Below are positions 17,374 through 26,170 of a DNA stretch of 56,303 nt, piece by piece. A model generated the notes under the pieces. That model was given only the letters and a program-made list of their open reading frames with translations. It was not told where the DNA came from and ran no database searches. The DNA comes from Thiotrichaceae bacterium (GTDB taxonomy: Bacteria > Pseudomonadota > Gammaproteobacteria > Eutrophobiales > Eutrophobiaceae), in the NCBI GenBank assembly GCA_012960105.1, contig DUBV01000083.1, positions 7,352 to 63,654 on the forward strand. The letters are read 5' to 3'. Both the position numbers and the translations under genes were made by a program. Positions within the stretch are counted from its first letter, which is position 1. Each line of letters starts with the position of its first letter.

Positions 17374-18126
17374 TTAATAAAGTGTTTCAGGCAAGAACAG
17401 GCTTTCGATACTGGATTCGATTTTAAGACTTCTGATTTTTTTTGCATGATATCTTTTTCTGTATTTACTCAAAGCAATCACTTTCATTTTTACTTTTTCA
17501 ATATCTTCAGCGTTCATGTTCTGTTTTATCTTTTGTAGATGTTCTGTTATATCACCAAACACTCGGTCCATTTCTTGTTGCTGAAAAAAAAGAATTTGCT
17601 GTTTTTTGCCTTCTAAAGAATCGTTGTTTTCACTTTCTAAATTTATGGGCACGTAAATAAAATAATGTCCTGCAATAACAAGCCATGCGTAGGCATTAAT
17701 AAGATTTTGTTGTGCTCCCAAACCTTTTTCATACATTAAACCAAATCTGTACTGTGCTAAGGGATAGCCTTTTTTTGCAGATTTTTGATAGTAGCGAATT
17801 GCTTTTTTTTGATTTTCTTTAACGCCTTGTCCTTGTTCATACATTAAGCCTAATTTATACATTGCGTCCGCTCGGCCATATTTTGCTGCTTCAGAAAACA
17901 GCTCGAATGATTTCTTTAGGTCTTTTTCGACACCATGTCCAGCAGCATACATAGAGCCAAGAGCATACATTGCTCGATGGTCACCTCGTTCTGCAAGTGG
18001 AATAAATTCGTTTGCTGCTGTTTCATAATCACCATCTATATAAGCATAGCCTCCTTCTTTGAAATCTGCATAGCCGTAGGGTGGATAACTGAGTAAAATA
18101 AATATTATTGAACAACTAAGTTTCAT
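17374..18126 (-). CDS. Secreted Sel1 repeat protein
   Basis: A 250-residue protein with a signal peptide (about 1-20, cut after YA) and four Sel1 repeats between about 25 and 155, each with the pattern A.Y.LG.MY..G.GV..D..KA...Y..AA..G. The C-terminal 90 residues are charged and helical with no repeats (QQEMDRVFGDITEHLQKIKQNM and a basic stretch). Its start codon is 2 bp from the stop of the REC-GGDEF-EAL gene at 18129, so the two are one operon; Sel1 proteins often serve as adaptors in signalling or envelope complexes. Confidence 0.75.
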   Translation of the reverse strand: MKLSCSIIFILLSYPPYGYADFKEGGYAYIDGDYETAANEFIPLAERGDHRAMYALGSMYAAGHGVEKDLKKSFELFSEAAKYGRADAMYKLGLMYEQGQGVKENQKKAIRYYQKSAKKGYPLAQYRFGLMYEKGLGAQQNLINAYAWLVIAGHYFIYVPINLESENNDSLEGKKQQILFFQQQEMDRVFGDITEHLQKIKQNMNAEDIEKVKMKVIALSKYRKRYHAKKIRSLKIESSIESLFLPETLY

Positions 18127-18128
18127 GA

Positions 18129-20528
18129 CTAAGTTAATTCAAATGATTCAACAGTATGTGATTCAACTAAGTTGTCCTGAATTTCACCAATGAAACTACC
18201 GACTGTGTAGTCAGTGCCTGCAGTAATAGCATCGGTTAAAAGTGTTGAGTTTTCTATGCCGGTGGTAATGATCTTAATATTTTTTAGTTTTAAGTATCGG
18301 AGCATATTTAGATTTTTATCTTCATCTTCATCTTCATCTTTCTCAGCATCTGTATCTTCCCTCTTATGAGGCGCGAGAATTGTGGCTAATTTTTTTAATT
18401 GCTTTGTGTTTATAATGACTAGATTTGAAGATAATAATTCACAATTATCTAAAACATTATCCATGGATTTTATGTTAGACAAGGCTATCCTGAATTGATG
18501 TGAACTATGTAACGAGTTTATTAATTCTTGCGCACGTTTTTTGTGATTATTAAAAATATCGAGAGGTATATCTAGTATTATTGATGAGCCGGGATTGTAT
18601 TTTTTTGTTTGCGATAATATTTTTTGTAACCAGTCAATTAATGTAAAGTTTGAGAACCATGATTCAGTAACGCGGATTAGGAATAAGTACTGGCATTTTG
18701 TAGTGCCATTTTCGGTAATACGTAAAAAAACTTGTCTTAATATCCATTCGTTAATTGCTTGTTGTAATGATAGTGAAAATATTGAAGTGTCGGACAAATA
18801 TTTATTGAGGTTATCACTTTCAGCTATTGCTTGGAGACCAGTCATATAAATTTCTTTTGTTTCATGCTCATCATCAAACATGGCAGTGACTGGTTGATAA
18901 GTCTGGATGATGCGTTTTTCATCAATTAGTTTTTTAATCTGTATTTCTGCCTCATGAATAAATGGGTCAGATGCTTGAGTCTCATCAGCGTCACTTTCTT
19001 GTTCTTCATTATTGCTTGATATTCCAGAGTTTTCTTTAGGTTTGTTGCTTTCTGTTTTTGTATGAGTGTGAATCGCATTGATCTCAGCTACTTGATTATT
19101 TGGTGCTGCTTCCATAACTACTTTTAATTCAGCTTTTAGTTTTTCATTTTCTTTCTTAACTATCTTTAATTCGGCTTCTAATTTTTTCTTTTCTTCTGTC
19201 ATTAGCTTCATTTCTGATTCGATTTGAAGTTTAGCTTTTATTTCCTCCTCTGTTTTTAATTCTGCTTCAATTCTCTGCTGGGCTTCTTGCTCAGCTAATA
19301 TTTCAGCCTGAACTTTTGCGCGCTCTTCTGCTTCAACAACTAATATTGCTTCATTTTGTTGTTGTATCTGTTGGTCTATATGTAATTCAGCTTTTTCTTT
19401 TTCTTCTTCTGCTATTTTTAATTCAGCTTGCAGCATTTTTTTAGCTTCTTGCTCTGTTTGTATTGCAGTTTCAGCTTTGTTTTTTGCCTCTTCTGCTGCT
19501 TTTAATTCGGCTTCAAGATTTTCTTTTTCTTCAATTGCTTTTGTCGCTATTTCATTATTGCTTGCTTGGTCATCGATAATCTCATCTTCTTCAACGTACC
19601 TGGAAAGGTCGTCGTCAGATTTCCAGACGTAAAAAGAATTACCTTTTATCTCACTTGCCTGTTTGCATGCAGCAGTAGCAATAAAAATTAATTGTTCAGC
19701 TGGCTCGTTAAAAACTCCAAGTGTTAATACGCCTATACTTACAGAAAATTTATATTTATCTTCGGAAAACGTAAACGTGCATTTAGAGAGATGTTTAGAT
19801 AAGCCTAGTAAATTAAATTCGAGTGTTTCCTGATTGCTTGGAAAATCAATCTGTATAGCAACTTCGATATCGCTTATTCTCGTAATGTTTGGATTGCAAT
19901 CGCCTAGTTTAAAAACTTCGAAACTGTGTTTTGCAATATGGTTTACAAGGCTATCTCTACCAATTATTCCAATTTCTTCTTCTAGTATATCTAAATCATC
20001 GGGTCTGATAACGATCAGCACTCGTCCATTTTCTTTTTGATTAAATGCTTGTTCAAGAGATTCATAAAAAACTTCTTTGCTAAATGAACGGTTATGCTGA
20101 GTTATTTCCAGTTTTTTTATACGTTCCTTTTTTTTATCTTCCCATGCATGAATGATAGATTGTTTTAACTTGTCTTTAGTCAGTGATTGTTTTGATTGAT
20201 ATTCATAAATGCCTAATTTTAGTGCTCGTATAGCAACTTCCTCAGTTCCTGCGCCAGTAAGCATGATAGTGGCAGGGAAGGATGCCTTTTTATGGTGTTG
20301 ATGAAGTATGTCTAGACCGGTAGTGCCAATAATTGATAGATTGTGATCAAGTAATAAAACATCAATTTCTGACCAGTCAAAACTATCGTCTGGCACGCCT
20401 TCAAATACAGGGTCATATTCAATGCTTTGAACGCCAGGCAATAATTTTTTAATGAATGTTTTTATTAATTTACGATAATCGGAATTATCATCGATGATTA
20501 ATACTTTTTCTAATTGACTATCAGACAT
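18129..20528 (-). CDS. REC-degenerate GGDEF-coiled coil-degenerate EAL signalling protein
   Basis: A 799-residue cytoplasmic protein. Residues 1-130 are a receiver domain with D13/D14, phosphoacceptor D61, T91 and K113 all in place. About 150-310 has the outline of a GGDEF domain (RVLIVIRPDDLDILEEEIGIIGRDSLVNHIA, SVSIGVLTL), but the catalytic GG(D/E)EF loop is replaced by ISDIEVAI. About 325-475 is a long Glu/Lys/Ala coiled coil. About 530-799 resembles an EAL domain (IIQTYQPVTAM...KEIYMTGLQAI), but the EAL signature and the metal-binding acids are missing. Such double-degenerate proteins (FimX-like) act as c-di-GMP receptors or scaffolds rather than enzymes. Operon partner: the downstream Sel1 protein. 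Confidence 0.75.
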   Translation of the reverse strand: MSDSQLEKVLIIDDNSDYRKLIKTFIKKLLPGVQSIEYDPVFEGVPDDSFDWSEIDVLLLDHNLSIIGTTGLDILHQHHKKASFPATIMLTGAGTEEVAIRALKLGIYEYQSKQSLTKDKLKQSIIHAWEDKKKERIKKLEITQHNRSFSKEVFYESLEQAFNQKENGRVLIVIRPDDLDILEEEIGIIGRDSLVNHIAKHSFEVFKLGDCNPNITRISDIEVAIQIDFPSNQETLEFNLLGLSKHLSKCTFTFSEDKYKFSVSIGVLTLGVFNEPAEQLIFIATAACKQASEIKGNSFYVWKSDDDLSRYVEEDEIIDDQASNNEIATKAIEEKENLEAELKAAEEAKNKAETAIQTEQEAKKMLQAELKIAEEEKEKAELHIDQQIQQQNEAILVVEAEERAKVQAEILAEQEAQQRIEAELKTEEEIKAKLQIESEMKLMTEEKKKLEAELKIVKKENEKLKAELKVVMEAAPNNQVAEINAIHTHTKTESNKPKENSGISSNNEEQESDADETQASDPFIHEAEIQIKKLIDEKRIIQTYQPVTAMFDDEHETKEIYMTGLQAIAESDNLNKYLSDTSIFSLSLQQAINEWILRQVFLRITENGTTKCQYLFLIRVTESWFSNFTLIDWLQKILSQTKKYNPGSSIILDIPLDIFNNHKKRAQELINSLHSSHQFRIALSNIKSMDNVLDNCELLSSNLVIINTKQLKKLATILAPHKREDTDAEKDEDEDEDKNLNMLRYLKLKNIKIITTGIENSTLLTDAITAGTDYTVGSFIGEIQDNLVESHTVESFELT

Positions 20529-20643
20529 GGCGGATCAGATTAATATCAAATCTTGTCTATTAAATTAATGTTCATTTTTATTATTTTAATTCGGACTTTT
20601 TTATAAAGACTAAAAAGTAGTTTTATGGTTCATGATAAATAAC

Positions 20644-21276
20644 TCAGTTATTAGTTTTTTTTAATCTTTCCTGTGTCTCAGCTTGACGACGATTGATAAC
20701 ATCCAAAAATGCATGAGCAACATGAGGGACATGTTCAAAATAATGCGTTAAATATTTGTATGAGGCAGATAGAAGTTCAGTTGGGGTTACTGTTCTTACG
20801 GAGGCGGTACGTATTCCTCCCTGAAAATAACCCATTTCGCCAATAGGTTCTATTGGGTCGACATAAGCGATGTGAATTTCATCGCCGTTATCGTCTTTAG
20901 TAAATACTTCCAGTTTTCCTGCAGCTAAAATATACAAAGTCGGATCGTTTTCTCCTTCGAAAATAAACTGTTGATCGGCTTTTAAGCTGGTTTCAGAAAA
21001 TTGATTTCCAATGGCGGCTAGTTCTGCTCTATTAAGTGATTCAAATACCGAGCATAAGCCTAGTCTGTCGGCACGTTGTTGTCGTAAGGCGTTGACCATT
21101 TCTTCCTGCTCAACAATATCTAAATCGATTAATATTTCACCGATGCGTTTTTGAGCTTGGCCAATAAGTTTGGTATCGCGTTTTTTTTGCATGGCTATTC
21201 TTATCGAACCACGGGAACAGGGTAAATATTCGCCTATCAGACGCGGGCGTGGTTTCTTTTGTACATTTTCGTCCAC
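20644..21276 (-). CDS. Cyclic-nucleotide-binding domain protein with MshEN-like N-terminus
   Basis: A 210-residue protein. Residues about 45-70 (RIGEILIDLDIVEQEEMVNALRQQRADR) match the first half of an MshEN-type motif, seen in type II secretion/MSHA ATPases where it can bind c-di-GMP. Residues 75-200 are a CRP-type cNMP-binding beta-roll: IFEGENDPTLYILAAGKLEVFTKDDNGDEIHIAYVDP and the phosphate-binding cassette IGEMGYFQGGIRTASV. There is no DNA-binding helix-turn-helix, so it is not a CRP-like transcription factor; it more likely regulates a partner protein. It lies 115 bp upstream of the REC-GGDEF-EAL gene on the same strand. Confidence 0.7.
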   Translation of the reverse strand: MDENVQKKPRPRLIGEYLPCSRGSIRIAMQKKRDTKLIGQAQKRIGEILIDLDIVEQEEMVNALRQQRADRLGLCSVFESLNRAELAAIGNQFSETSLKADQQFIFEGENDPTLYILAAGKLEVFTKDDNGDEIHIAYVDPIEPIGEMGYFQGGIRTASVRTVTPTELLSASYKYLTHYFEHVPHVAHAFLDVINRRQAETQERLKKTNN

Positions 21277-21466
21277 TGGCTAATTCCTTTTGTAAGTTAT
21301 TAAATATATTTAGAAATTTTAGAAGATACAGCGGCCAATGGCAAAATATATTCAATGGAAATTCAAGAGCAGGTTCTCATTTCAAGATAATATAGATAAT
21401 ATCTGTTCACTTCTTGGCTAGTAGCAACAATATTTTCTATCAATATTAGTGTAAAAAGACTGAATT

Positions 21467-21697
21467 ATGGGATTATTTAGCGTTTCCAATGTTAATACGA
21501 TTTATATCTCTCGATATGACGAGGTTGATTTGTTGAGCTCTTATTCTAAACATGATTTTGAATATAGGGAAAAAATTCGCAATAGTGAATTGGGACATGA
21601 CCGTAAACAGCAACAATTGAAAGACTGGAAGAAGAACAGAATGTTAGTGATGAGTCGTGCTATTTATACTGAATGTAAAGCGTGCTCTCATAATTAG
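21467..21697 (+). CDS. Small hypothetical protein
   Basis: A 76-residue ORF with charged, helical content (HDFEYREKIRNSELGHDRKQQQLKDWKKN) and a CKAC motif near its end. No signal peptide or membrane segment, no recognised family. It starts a run of four short same-strand genes (to 22778) with gaps of 23-40 bp, consistent with one operon ending in the DksA-like gene. Confidence 0.5.
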   Translation: MGLFSVSNVNTIYISRYDEVDLLSSYSKHDFEYREKIRNSELGHDRKQQQLKDWKKNRMLVMSRAIYTECKACSHN

Positions 21698-21732
21698 CCG
21701 AGCATTTTCTTGAAACGGGTAAAAATATAATT

Positions 21733-21999
21733 ATGGAAACTAGCCAATATGATTATTTTTGGGGTTGTGGGTGTGATGCCGAAAAATACAGGCCTTCTAC
21801 ATGGAAACGTTCAATGATATTGGTCACCGGTCTGATATTCATGGTCATAGCAATTGTATCCCCGATGATTATTCCAGTAGAGTTACGTACTGGAGCGTTA
21901 TATCCGAGCCTTGTATTTGGAGGACTTGGAGCTATCGGCTTGATTATTGGGGCATTGGGAAGTGATCATGCAGTAGTTAAATTGCTCGGTGGGATATGA
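21733..21999 (+). CDS. Small two-TM membrane protein
   Basis: An 88-residue protein with a polar N-terminus holding two nearby Cys (WGCGCDAEKY) and two hydrophobic helices (about 27-46 and 57-80) joined by a short loop. No family recognised. Second gene in the small operon 21467-22778. Confidence 0.5.
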   Translation: METSQYDYFWGCGCDAEKYRPSTWKRSMILVTGLIFMVIAIVSPMIIPVELRTGALYPSLVFGGLGAIGLIIGALGSDHAVVKLLGGI

Positions 22000-22038
22000 G
22001 TTAAAGAAATTAATAATATAATTAACGGAAATAAATAC

Positions 22039-22404
22039 ATGAATAAAATTATCGTAGCGGCATTATTAGTGTTTTTTGCAATACCTGCATTTGCACAAGA
22101 TTTACCCGGGCGACATGAACTAAAGCAAAATGATAAAGGTGAATATTATGTCGTTAATAAAAAAGATATTACGATGATAGAAGCTTCAATTTTAAAGCTT
22201 GGCTATAGTTCTCGATGGATTCTTGCTTGTATTAAACATGTCTCAGTCGACACTGACTTAAAGCGTTGGGTTTTTATTGATATTAGAACGGGAGGTACCT
22301 TTGATACCCTACATCAGGAAAACTGGGAGTATTTTCGCGATGAAGCTTATCCTACGTTAAAGGAAATTAAGTTAACTGACTACAGCGATGAAAGTTGTCC
22401 ATAG
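22039..22404 (+). CDS. Secreted hypothetical protein
   Basis: A 121-residue protein with a textbook signal peptide (residues 1-19, AFA cleavage). The mature part contains YYVVNKKDITMIEASILKLGYSSRWILACIKHVS and ends in a Cys-Pro; two Cys (within LACIK and at the end) could pair. Periplasmic, function unknown. Third gene of the small operon. Confidence 0.55.
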   Translation: MNKIIVAALLVFFAIPAFAQDLPGRHELKQNDKGEYYVVNKKDITMIEASILKLGYSSRWILACIKHVSVDTDLKRWVFIDIRTGGTFDTLHQENWEYFRDEAYPTLKEIKLTDYSDESCP

Positions 22405-22427
22405 CAACTAACTATTAGCAATGAACA

Positions 22428-22778
22428 ATGACCGAGCAAGATTTAGATAGTATCTATTTTAAAAAGCTTCTTGATGGAAGATTGGCTGAAATAAATGAAC
22501 TAGTTGAAACAGGAGACAATGCTGCCAAACCGGTTGAATTAGATCAAACGCGAGTTGGTCGCTTGTCGAGAATGGATGCAATGCAGGCCCAGGCAATGTC
22601 TGTGGAGATTAAGCGTAGAAGAGAACTGGAGTCAGCAAGAATTGCAGCGGCGTTAAAACGTGTTGAAGCAGGAAGTTATGGTGAATGTTTGGAGTGTGGC
22701 GAGATGATTGCTATTGCTCGCTTAGAACTCAACCCCTCTGTTCCTCTTTGTATTCAATGCGCCGAGAGTAAAGAGTAA
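22428..22778 (+). CDS. TraR/DksA family C4 zinc-finger protein
   Basis: A 116-residue protein with the DksA layout: a helical N-terminal coiled-coil part rich in Glu/Arg and, at the C-terminus, the C4 zinc finger CLECGEMI...LELNPSVPLCIQCAE. It is shorter than E. coli DksA (151) and of the length of the YbiI/TraR-like group. The coiled-coil has DQTRVGRLSRMDAMQAQ, a stretch conserved in such proteins. Members bind the RNA polymerase secondary channel. Last gene of the operon and convergent with tauE-type gene. Confidence 0.8.
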   Translation: MTEQDLDSIYFKKLLDGRLAEINELVETGDNAAKPVELDQTRVGRLSRMDAMQAQAMSVEIKRRRELESARIAAALKRVEAGSYGECLECGEMIAIARLELNPSVPLCIQCAESKE

Positions 22779-22792
22779 AACTCCACATATCT

Positions 22793-23527
22793 TTATAAAT
22801 AGCTTAATAGCGCTTTAATTAGCATGGCCATGCCGCAAAAGAACATTAATGCGAGGGTATATTGTCTAAATTGTAATGCATCAATGTTTTCAAGATGTTT
22901 CCTTGCGAAAAATACACCAATAACTGCTCCTGCTCCTAACACCACGCCGTAACTGACTACTTGAATACTTAGTGCGCCAAAAACACTGTAACTGATCAAT
23001 TTAGTTAATTGCATGATGAATGAGTTAATTGCTTTTGTGCCGACCAGACGTTCTTTCATTAAACCGTAACTCAGCATGAAAGGATTATGTACGGGACCTG
23101 TTGCTCCAATGAGCCCTGAAAGAAATGACACGCTAAAACCTAGCGGTAGAAACCAGATTAATTTCATTTTAATGGCGAGCTTAGCTTTACTTAATTTGTC
23201 TTGTAATACGTAACTTACCAAAAATAAACCAAGTAATATCTGGATAAGTTGTACGTTAATCTGCGTTAATAACCATGCGCCGATAACTGCTCCAATAATA
23301 CTGCCAGGTAATAAATAACGAATGACCTGCCAATCGATGTGTTTTCGAAAAAAATATACGCGAGATGGGTTTGCTAATAATGCTGCGACAGAAATGACAG
23401 GTGCAACCAGTTGTGCGCCTAATAAGAAACTAATGATCGGAATCAATAATGTTGCGGCACCGCCGGCAGCAACAGTGCTAAAAAACCATGCTAATAGGCC
23501 AAATAGAAATAATAAAGCAAAAGTCAT
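22793..23527 (-). CDS. TauE/SafE family anion permease
   Basis: A 244-residue membrane protein with eight hydrophobic segments. It carries the TauE/SafE features: an N-terminal GLLAWFFSTVAAGGAATLLIPI and a mid-protein GFSVSFLSGLIGATGPVHNPFML repeat, the two halves being homologous. Members export sulfite, sulfoacetate or related organosulfonates. No sulfur-metabolism gene is nearby to give the substrate. Divergent from msrA. Confidence 0.8.
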   Translation of the reverse strand: MTFALLFLFGLLAWFFSTVAAGGAATLLIPIISFLLGAQLVAPVISVAALLANPSRVYFFRKHIDWQVIRYLLPGSIIGAVIGAWLLTQINVQLIQILLGLFLVSYVLQDKLSKAKLAIKMKLIWFLPLGFSVSFLSGLIGATGPVHNPFMLSYGLMKERLVGTKAINSFIMQLTKLISYSVFGALSIQVVSYGVVLGAGAVIGVFFARKHLENIDALQFRQYTLALMFFCGMAMLIKALLSYL

Positions 23528-23641
23528 GATGTTAATTTAACAGAATTAGTCTGTAATTTATGGAGTAATCTATATGCTATTTGCGATATTTTAAAATGTT
23601 GTTATTTTGAACTCTAAGCTCAAGTGATAATCGAACACGAC

Positions 23642-24283
23642 ATGATTTTTGGATCAAACAAGAAAACACAGTTGCCGAGTGCCGAAGAGGCATTGCCTGG
23701 ACGTCAGACGCCTATGCCTGTCGATAATAAACATTATGTTAATGGCAACTTGATAGTGTCGCCATTTCCTGACGAAACAGAGCAGGTAGTATTTGGCTTA
23801 GGTTGTTTCTGGGGTGTTGAAAGACTGTTTTGGCAACAATCAGGAATTTATACAACTGCTGTAGGTTATATCAATGGACTAACGCCTAATCCTACTTATG
23901 ATGAACTATGCACTGGAATGACTGGACATAATGAAGCTGTACTCATTGTTTTTTATCCTGAAGAAATTAGTTTTACTAAGTTACTTACGATCTTCTGGGA
24001 ATCTCATGATCCTACACAAGGAATGCGCCAAGGCAATGATAGTGGAACGCAGTACCGTTCAGGGATTTATGTTTATACGGATGAACAAAAAATATTGGCA
24101 GAATCTTCGAAAAAAGAATATCAAGTTAGTTTAAGCAATGCGGGTCTTTCTACAATTACAACAGAAATTTTATTTGCTACTGAGTTTTATTATGCGGAGA
24201 CCTATCACCAGCAATACCTTGCAAAAAATCCAGCAGGATATTGTAACCTAGCTGGTACGGGAGTGAATTGCCCAGCTAATTAA
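23642..24283 (+). CDS. msrA: Peptide methionine sulfoxide reductase A
   Basis: A 213-residue protein when started at ATG 23642, which aligns with the E. coli start; a GTG six codons earlier (23624) is in frame but has no better ribosome-binding site. Blocks: the leader [10 protein letters not shown] as in E. coli MsrA, catalytic [62 protein letters not shown], and [15 protein letters not shown] with a resolving Cys. It repairs methionine-S-sulfoxide using thioredoxin. The proportions are those of the long enterobacterial form. Confidence 0.92.
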   Translation: MIFGSNKKTQLPSAEEALPGRQTPMPVDNKHYVNGNLIVSPFPDETEQVVFGLGCFWGVERLFWQQSGIYTTAVGYINGLTPNPTYDELCTGMTGHNEAVLIVFYPEEISFTKLLTIFWESHDPTQGMRQGNDSGTQYRSGIYVYTDEQKILAESSKKEYQVSLSNAGLSTITTEILFATEFYYAETYHQQYLAKNPAGYCNLAGTGVNCPAN

Positions 24284-24299
24284 AATAGATAAAAATTAT

Positions 24300-24440
24300 T
24301 TATTTTGGTCTGGTTTGAAGATTCTTTTTTAATTTTCTTGATGGTTTTGAAACCGATGTTTGTTTCTTATCCGTATTTAGCCCATTAGTTTTAAATGAGA
24401 TTGGCATCATGCCACCGGCAGAAGTTCTTACATAATTCAT
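24300..24440 (-). CDS. Small basic hypothetical protein (46 aa)
   Basis: An ORF of 46 codons plus TAA, on the minus strand between msrA and the PilZ-like gene. AAGGAGA sits eight bases before the ATG, one of the best ribosome-binding sites in the window, so translation is credible. The product is highly basic: it opens with MNYVRTSAGGMMPISFK and closes with SRKLKKNLQTRPK. No membrane segment or signal peptide. It lies 28 bp downstream of the PilZ-like gene and is probably its operon partner. Family unknown. Confidence 0.5.
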   Translation of the reverse strand: MNYVRTSAGGMMPISFKTNGLNTDKKQTSVSKPSRKLKKNLQTRPK

Positions 24441-24468
24441 AACCTGTCTCCTTATTGCGGGATATTAT

Positions 24469-24984
24469 CTAGATTGCCGGAAAACTACTCGCAAAGCGGC
24501 TAATCCATTCTTCCGTTAATTTTTCCTTACTTAAAAAAGGACCTTCTTTATGTCGCTTGTCTTTTAAGTAGAGTTCAATATGGCAGATTTGTTCAACTAT
24601 TCTTAGTTTTGGCGCATCTTCAACATTTAATAACCAGATACCTATTTCATAGTGATTATTCGATTCCTTAACCATAACAACTTTACCCATAAAGTGATGA
24701 ATCTCTTTCCTAGTGGGTATGGTTACTTCTATTATGCTGCCCGGTTTCTGATATTCCTTCGAGGAGAAGGTCAGGCCAATATTTGAATCTTCTGTTATTT
24801 CAAACTTTGAACTTTGCCAGAAGCGTAAGCGCCGAAATTTAAGTGGGAATCTTTGAGGATGCCTAATGAATCCTTCTAGTAAATCATTTTGAAAATCGTT
24901 TGCTTGATCGGTGAATTTTGGCGGAATAACTGTCCCGATAGCTGAGGGGTTTTGAGTACTACTTAGACAAACATTGGCTAACAT
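24469..24984 (-). CDS. PilZ-like domain protein
   Basis: A 171-residue cytoplasmic protein started at ATG 24984, which has GGGAG seven bases upstream; the longer TTG start at 25005 would put this ribosome-binding site inside the gene. Residues about 40-150 form a PilZ-like beta barrel (FIRHPQRFPLKFR, ITEDSNIGLTFSS, EVTIPTRKEIHHFMGKVVMVKE). The c-di-GMP signature RxxxR plus D/NxSxxG is only partly recognisable. The C-terminus (HIELYLKDKRHKEGPFLSKEKLTEEWISRFASSFP) is a helix seen in a group of gammaproteobacterial PilZ proteins. It may read the same second messenger as the degenerate EAL protein at 18129. Confidence 0.6.
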   Translation of the reverse strand: MLANVCLSSTQNPSAIGTVIPPKFTDQANDFQNDLLEGFIRHPQRFPLKFRRLRFWQSSKFEITEDSNIGLTFSSKEYQKPGSIIEVTIPTRKEIHHFMGKVVMVKESNNHYEIGIWLLNVEDAPKLRIVEQICHIELYLKDKRHKEGPFLSKEKLTEEWISRFASSFPAI

Positions 24985-25005
24985 GGTGATCTCCCAATTA
25001 ATCAA

Positions 25006-25464
25006 GTACTTGTAGATTCAGTTTTAGAGGATAATTAACTAAAAATCAAGTAAAAATATAAATATTTCAAGTATTTACAGTATATTCCTATTATCAACAT
25101 TAGTTGTTAATGCTGGAAATATAGCTTAACATATTGAATTATATAATATTATTAATGTTTCTTGTAAAGACTAAGGGTAGTCACGTATCGTTCTTTTTCT
25201 TCTTGTTTTAAAGTTAATAACTCTCGAAGGAACTATTATCGATGGAGTATTCAATCGTTTTTTTGCATTACTAATTAGTTTTATCTTGTGATTGATATCG
25301 AAGCTAGATTTATTTAAAGACGTTTAATCATGCCGATAGTCGTTAATTAAATAACTTTCATATAAGTCATTCGCTTCATTATAATAAGCAGCGGTATCTA
25401 ACTAGAGAACACAGTACATAATGAAGTATTCAAAATATAAGGTTTATAAAATGAGGATTTGTAA
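25006..25464. other. 459-bp intergenic region without a recognisable gene
   Basis: AT-rich stretch between the divergent PilZ-like gene and the next plus-strand gene. No frame of useful length, no convincing hairpin. It must contain both promoters. Confidence 0.4.
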
Positions 25465-25977
25465 ATGAAAGCAATGGTAGGTTTGATTATTGCCATATTA
25501 ATTATTTTTGGTTTGAGATTGTTCTGGCCGACAGATCAGTCAGGTGTGAGAGATGTCTCTCAAAATGAAGTCATGAACGAAAATGCAAATAAAGAAGTTA
25601 CTATAGAAGAAGAGAGCGGTTTTCTAGCGCAAGAATTAATTACGCCTAGTGATGAGCGAACTCGATTGATGACAGCAGAGTATGAAATTTTGGAACAAGA
25701 ACGAAAAAATTTAAAACGGCAACTGGCTCGATTAAAACATGATATGTGGGGAGTTAAGTTTGCCAAGGATAAAGCAAAGAAAATGAGTGCGACGGTTATG
25801 AGTGCTGCTAATGTACTTAGGAATCCGGATATGCTCGGTGCATTTTCTGGTGTAGATGCGATTAAAGATGAAATTACAAAAATAAATTTTGCAGAAAAAT
25901 CATTGCAGGAAATAAGTGATGTAATGGAAGCGATGAAGAATAGTAGTAAAGAGCTAAATGAAGGAACCTCCGGTTAA
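25465..25977 (+). CDS. Membrane-anchored coiled-coil hypothetical protein
   Basis: A 170-residue protein with a single N-terminal membrane helix (about 4-20), an acidic linker (27-55) and a coiled-coil (about 60-95: RLMTAEYEILEQERKNLKRQLARLKHDMWGVK), followed by a further helical region ending EISDVMEAMKNSSKELNEG. No family recognised. Single-anchor periplasmic helical proteins of this size often take part in envelope or secretion complexes; that is only a suggestion. Confidence 0.5.
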   Translation: MKAMVGLIIAILIIFGLRLFWPTDQSGVRDVSQNEVMNENANKEVTIEEESGFLAQELITPSDERTRLMTAEYEILEQERKNLKRQLARLKHDMWGVKFAKDKAKKMSATVMSAANVLRNPDMLGAFSGVDAIKDEITKINFAEKSLQEISDVMEAMKNSSKELNEGTSG

Positions 25978-26023
25978 GTCATGAATCGACATCTTGCGAT
26001 TAAAATATCCTATTTCTGCGTCG

Positions 26024-26100
26024 CCTACACGGATGTAGGTGAGGAGCGTGAGTAAGGATGCGGAAGCTTTGCAAAACTTCGCAATAGCTCTGCTATTACG
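26024..26100. repeat. Intergenic element with two palindromes
   Basis: Contains CCTACA (26024-26029) paired with TGTAGG (26034-26039), and AATAGC (26083-26088) paired with GCTATT (26092-26097), with GAAG...CTTC at 26063-26080 between them. The compositional change against the flanks and the ATCC/ATGTAG theme shared with 15378-15413 suggest a dispersed intergenic repeat. It lies between two convergent genes. Confidence 0.4.
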
Positions 26101-26170
26101 CGCGTATCACGCCTTGAACTAGAATCTTTTAACCGGCAATCTGTTCGACCCAGAATTAATCAGAGGCTCC

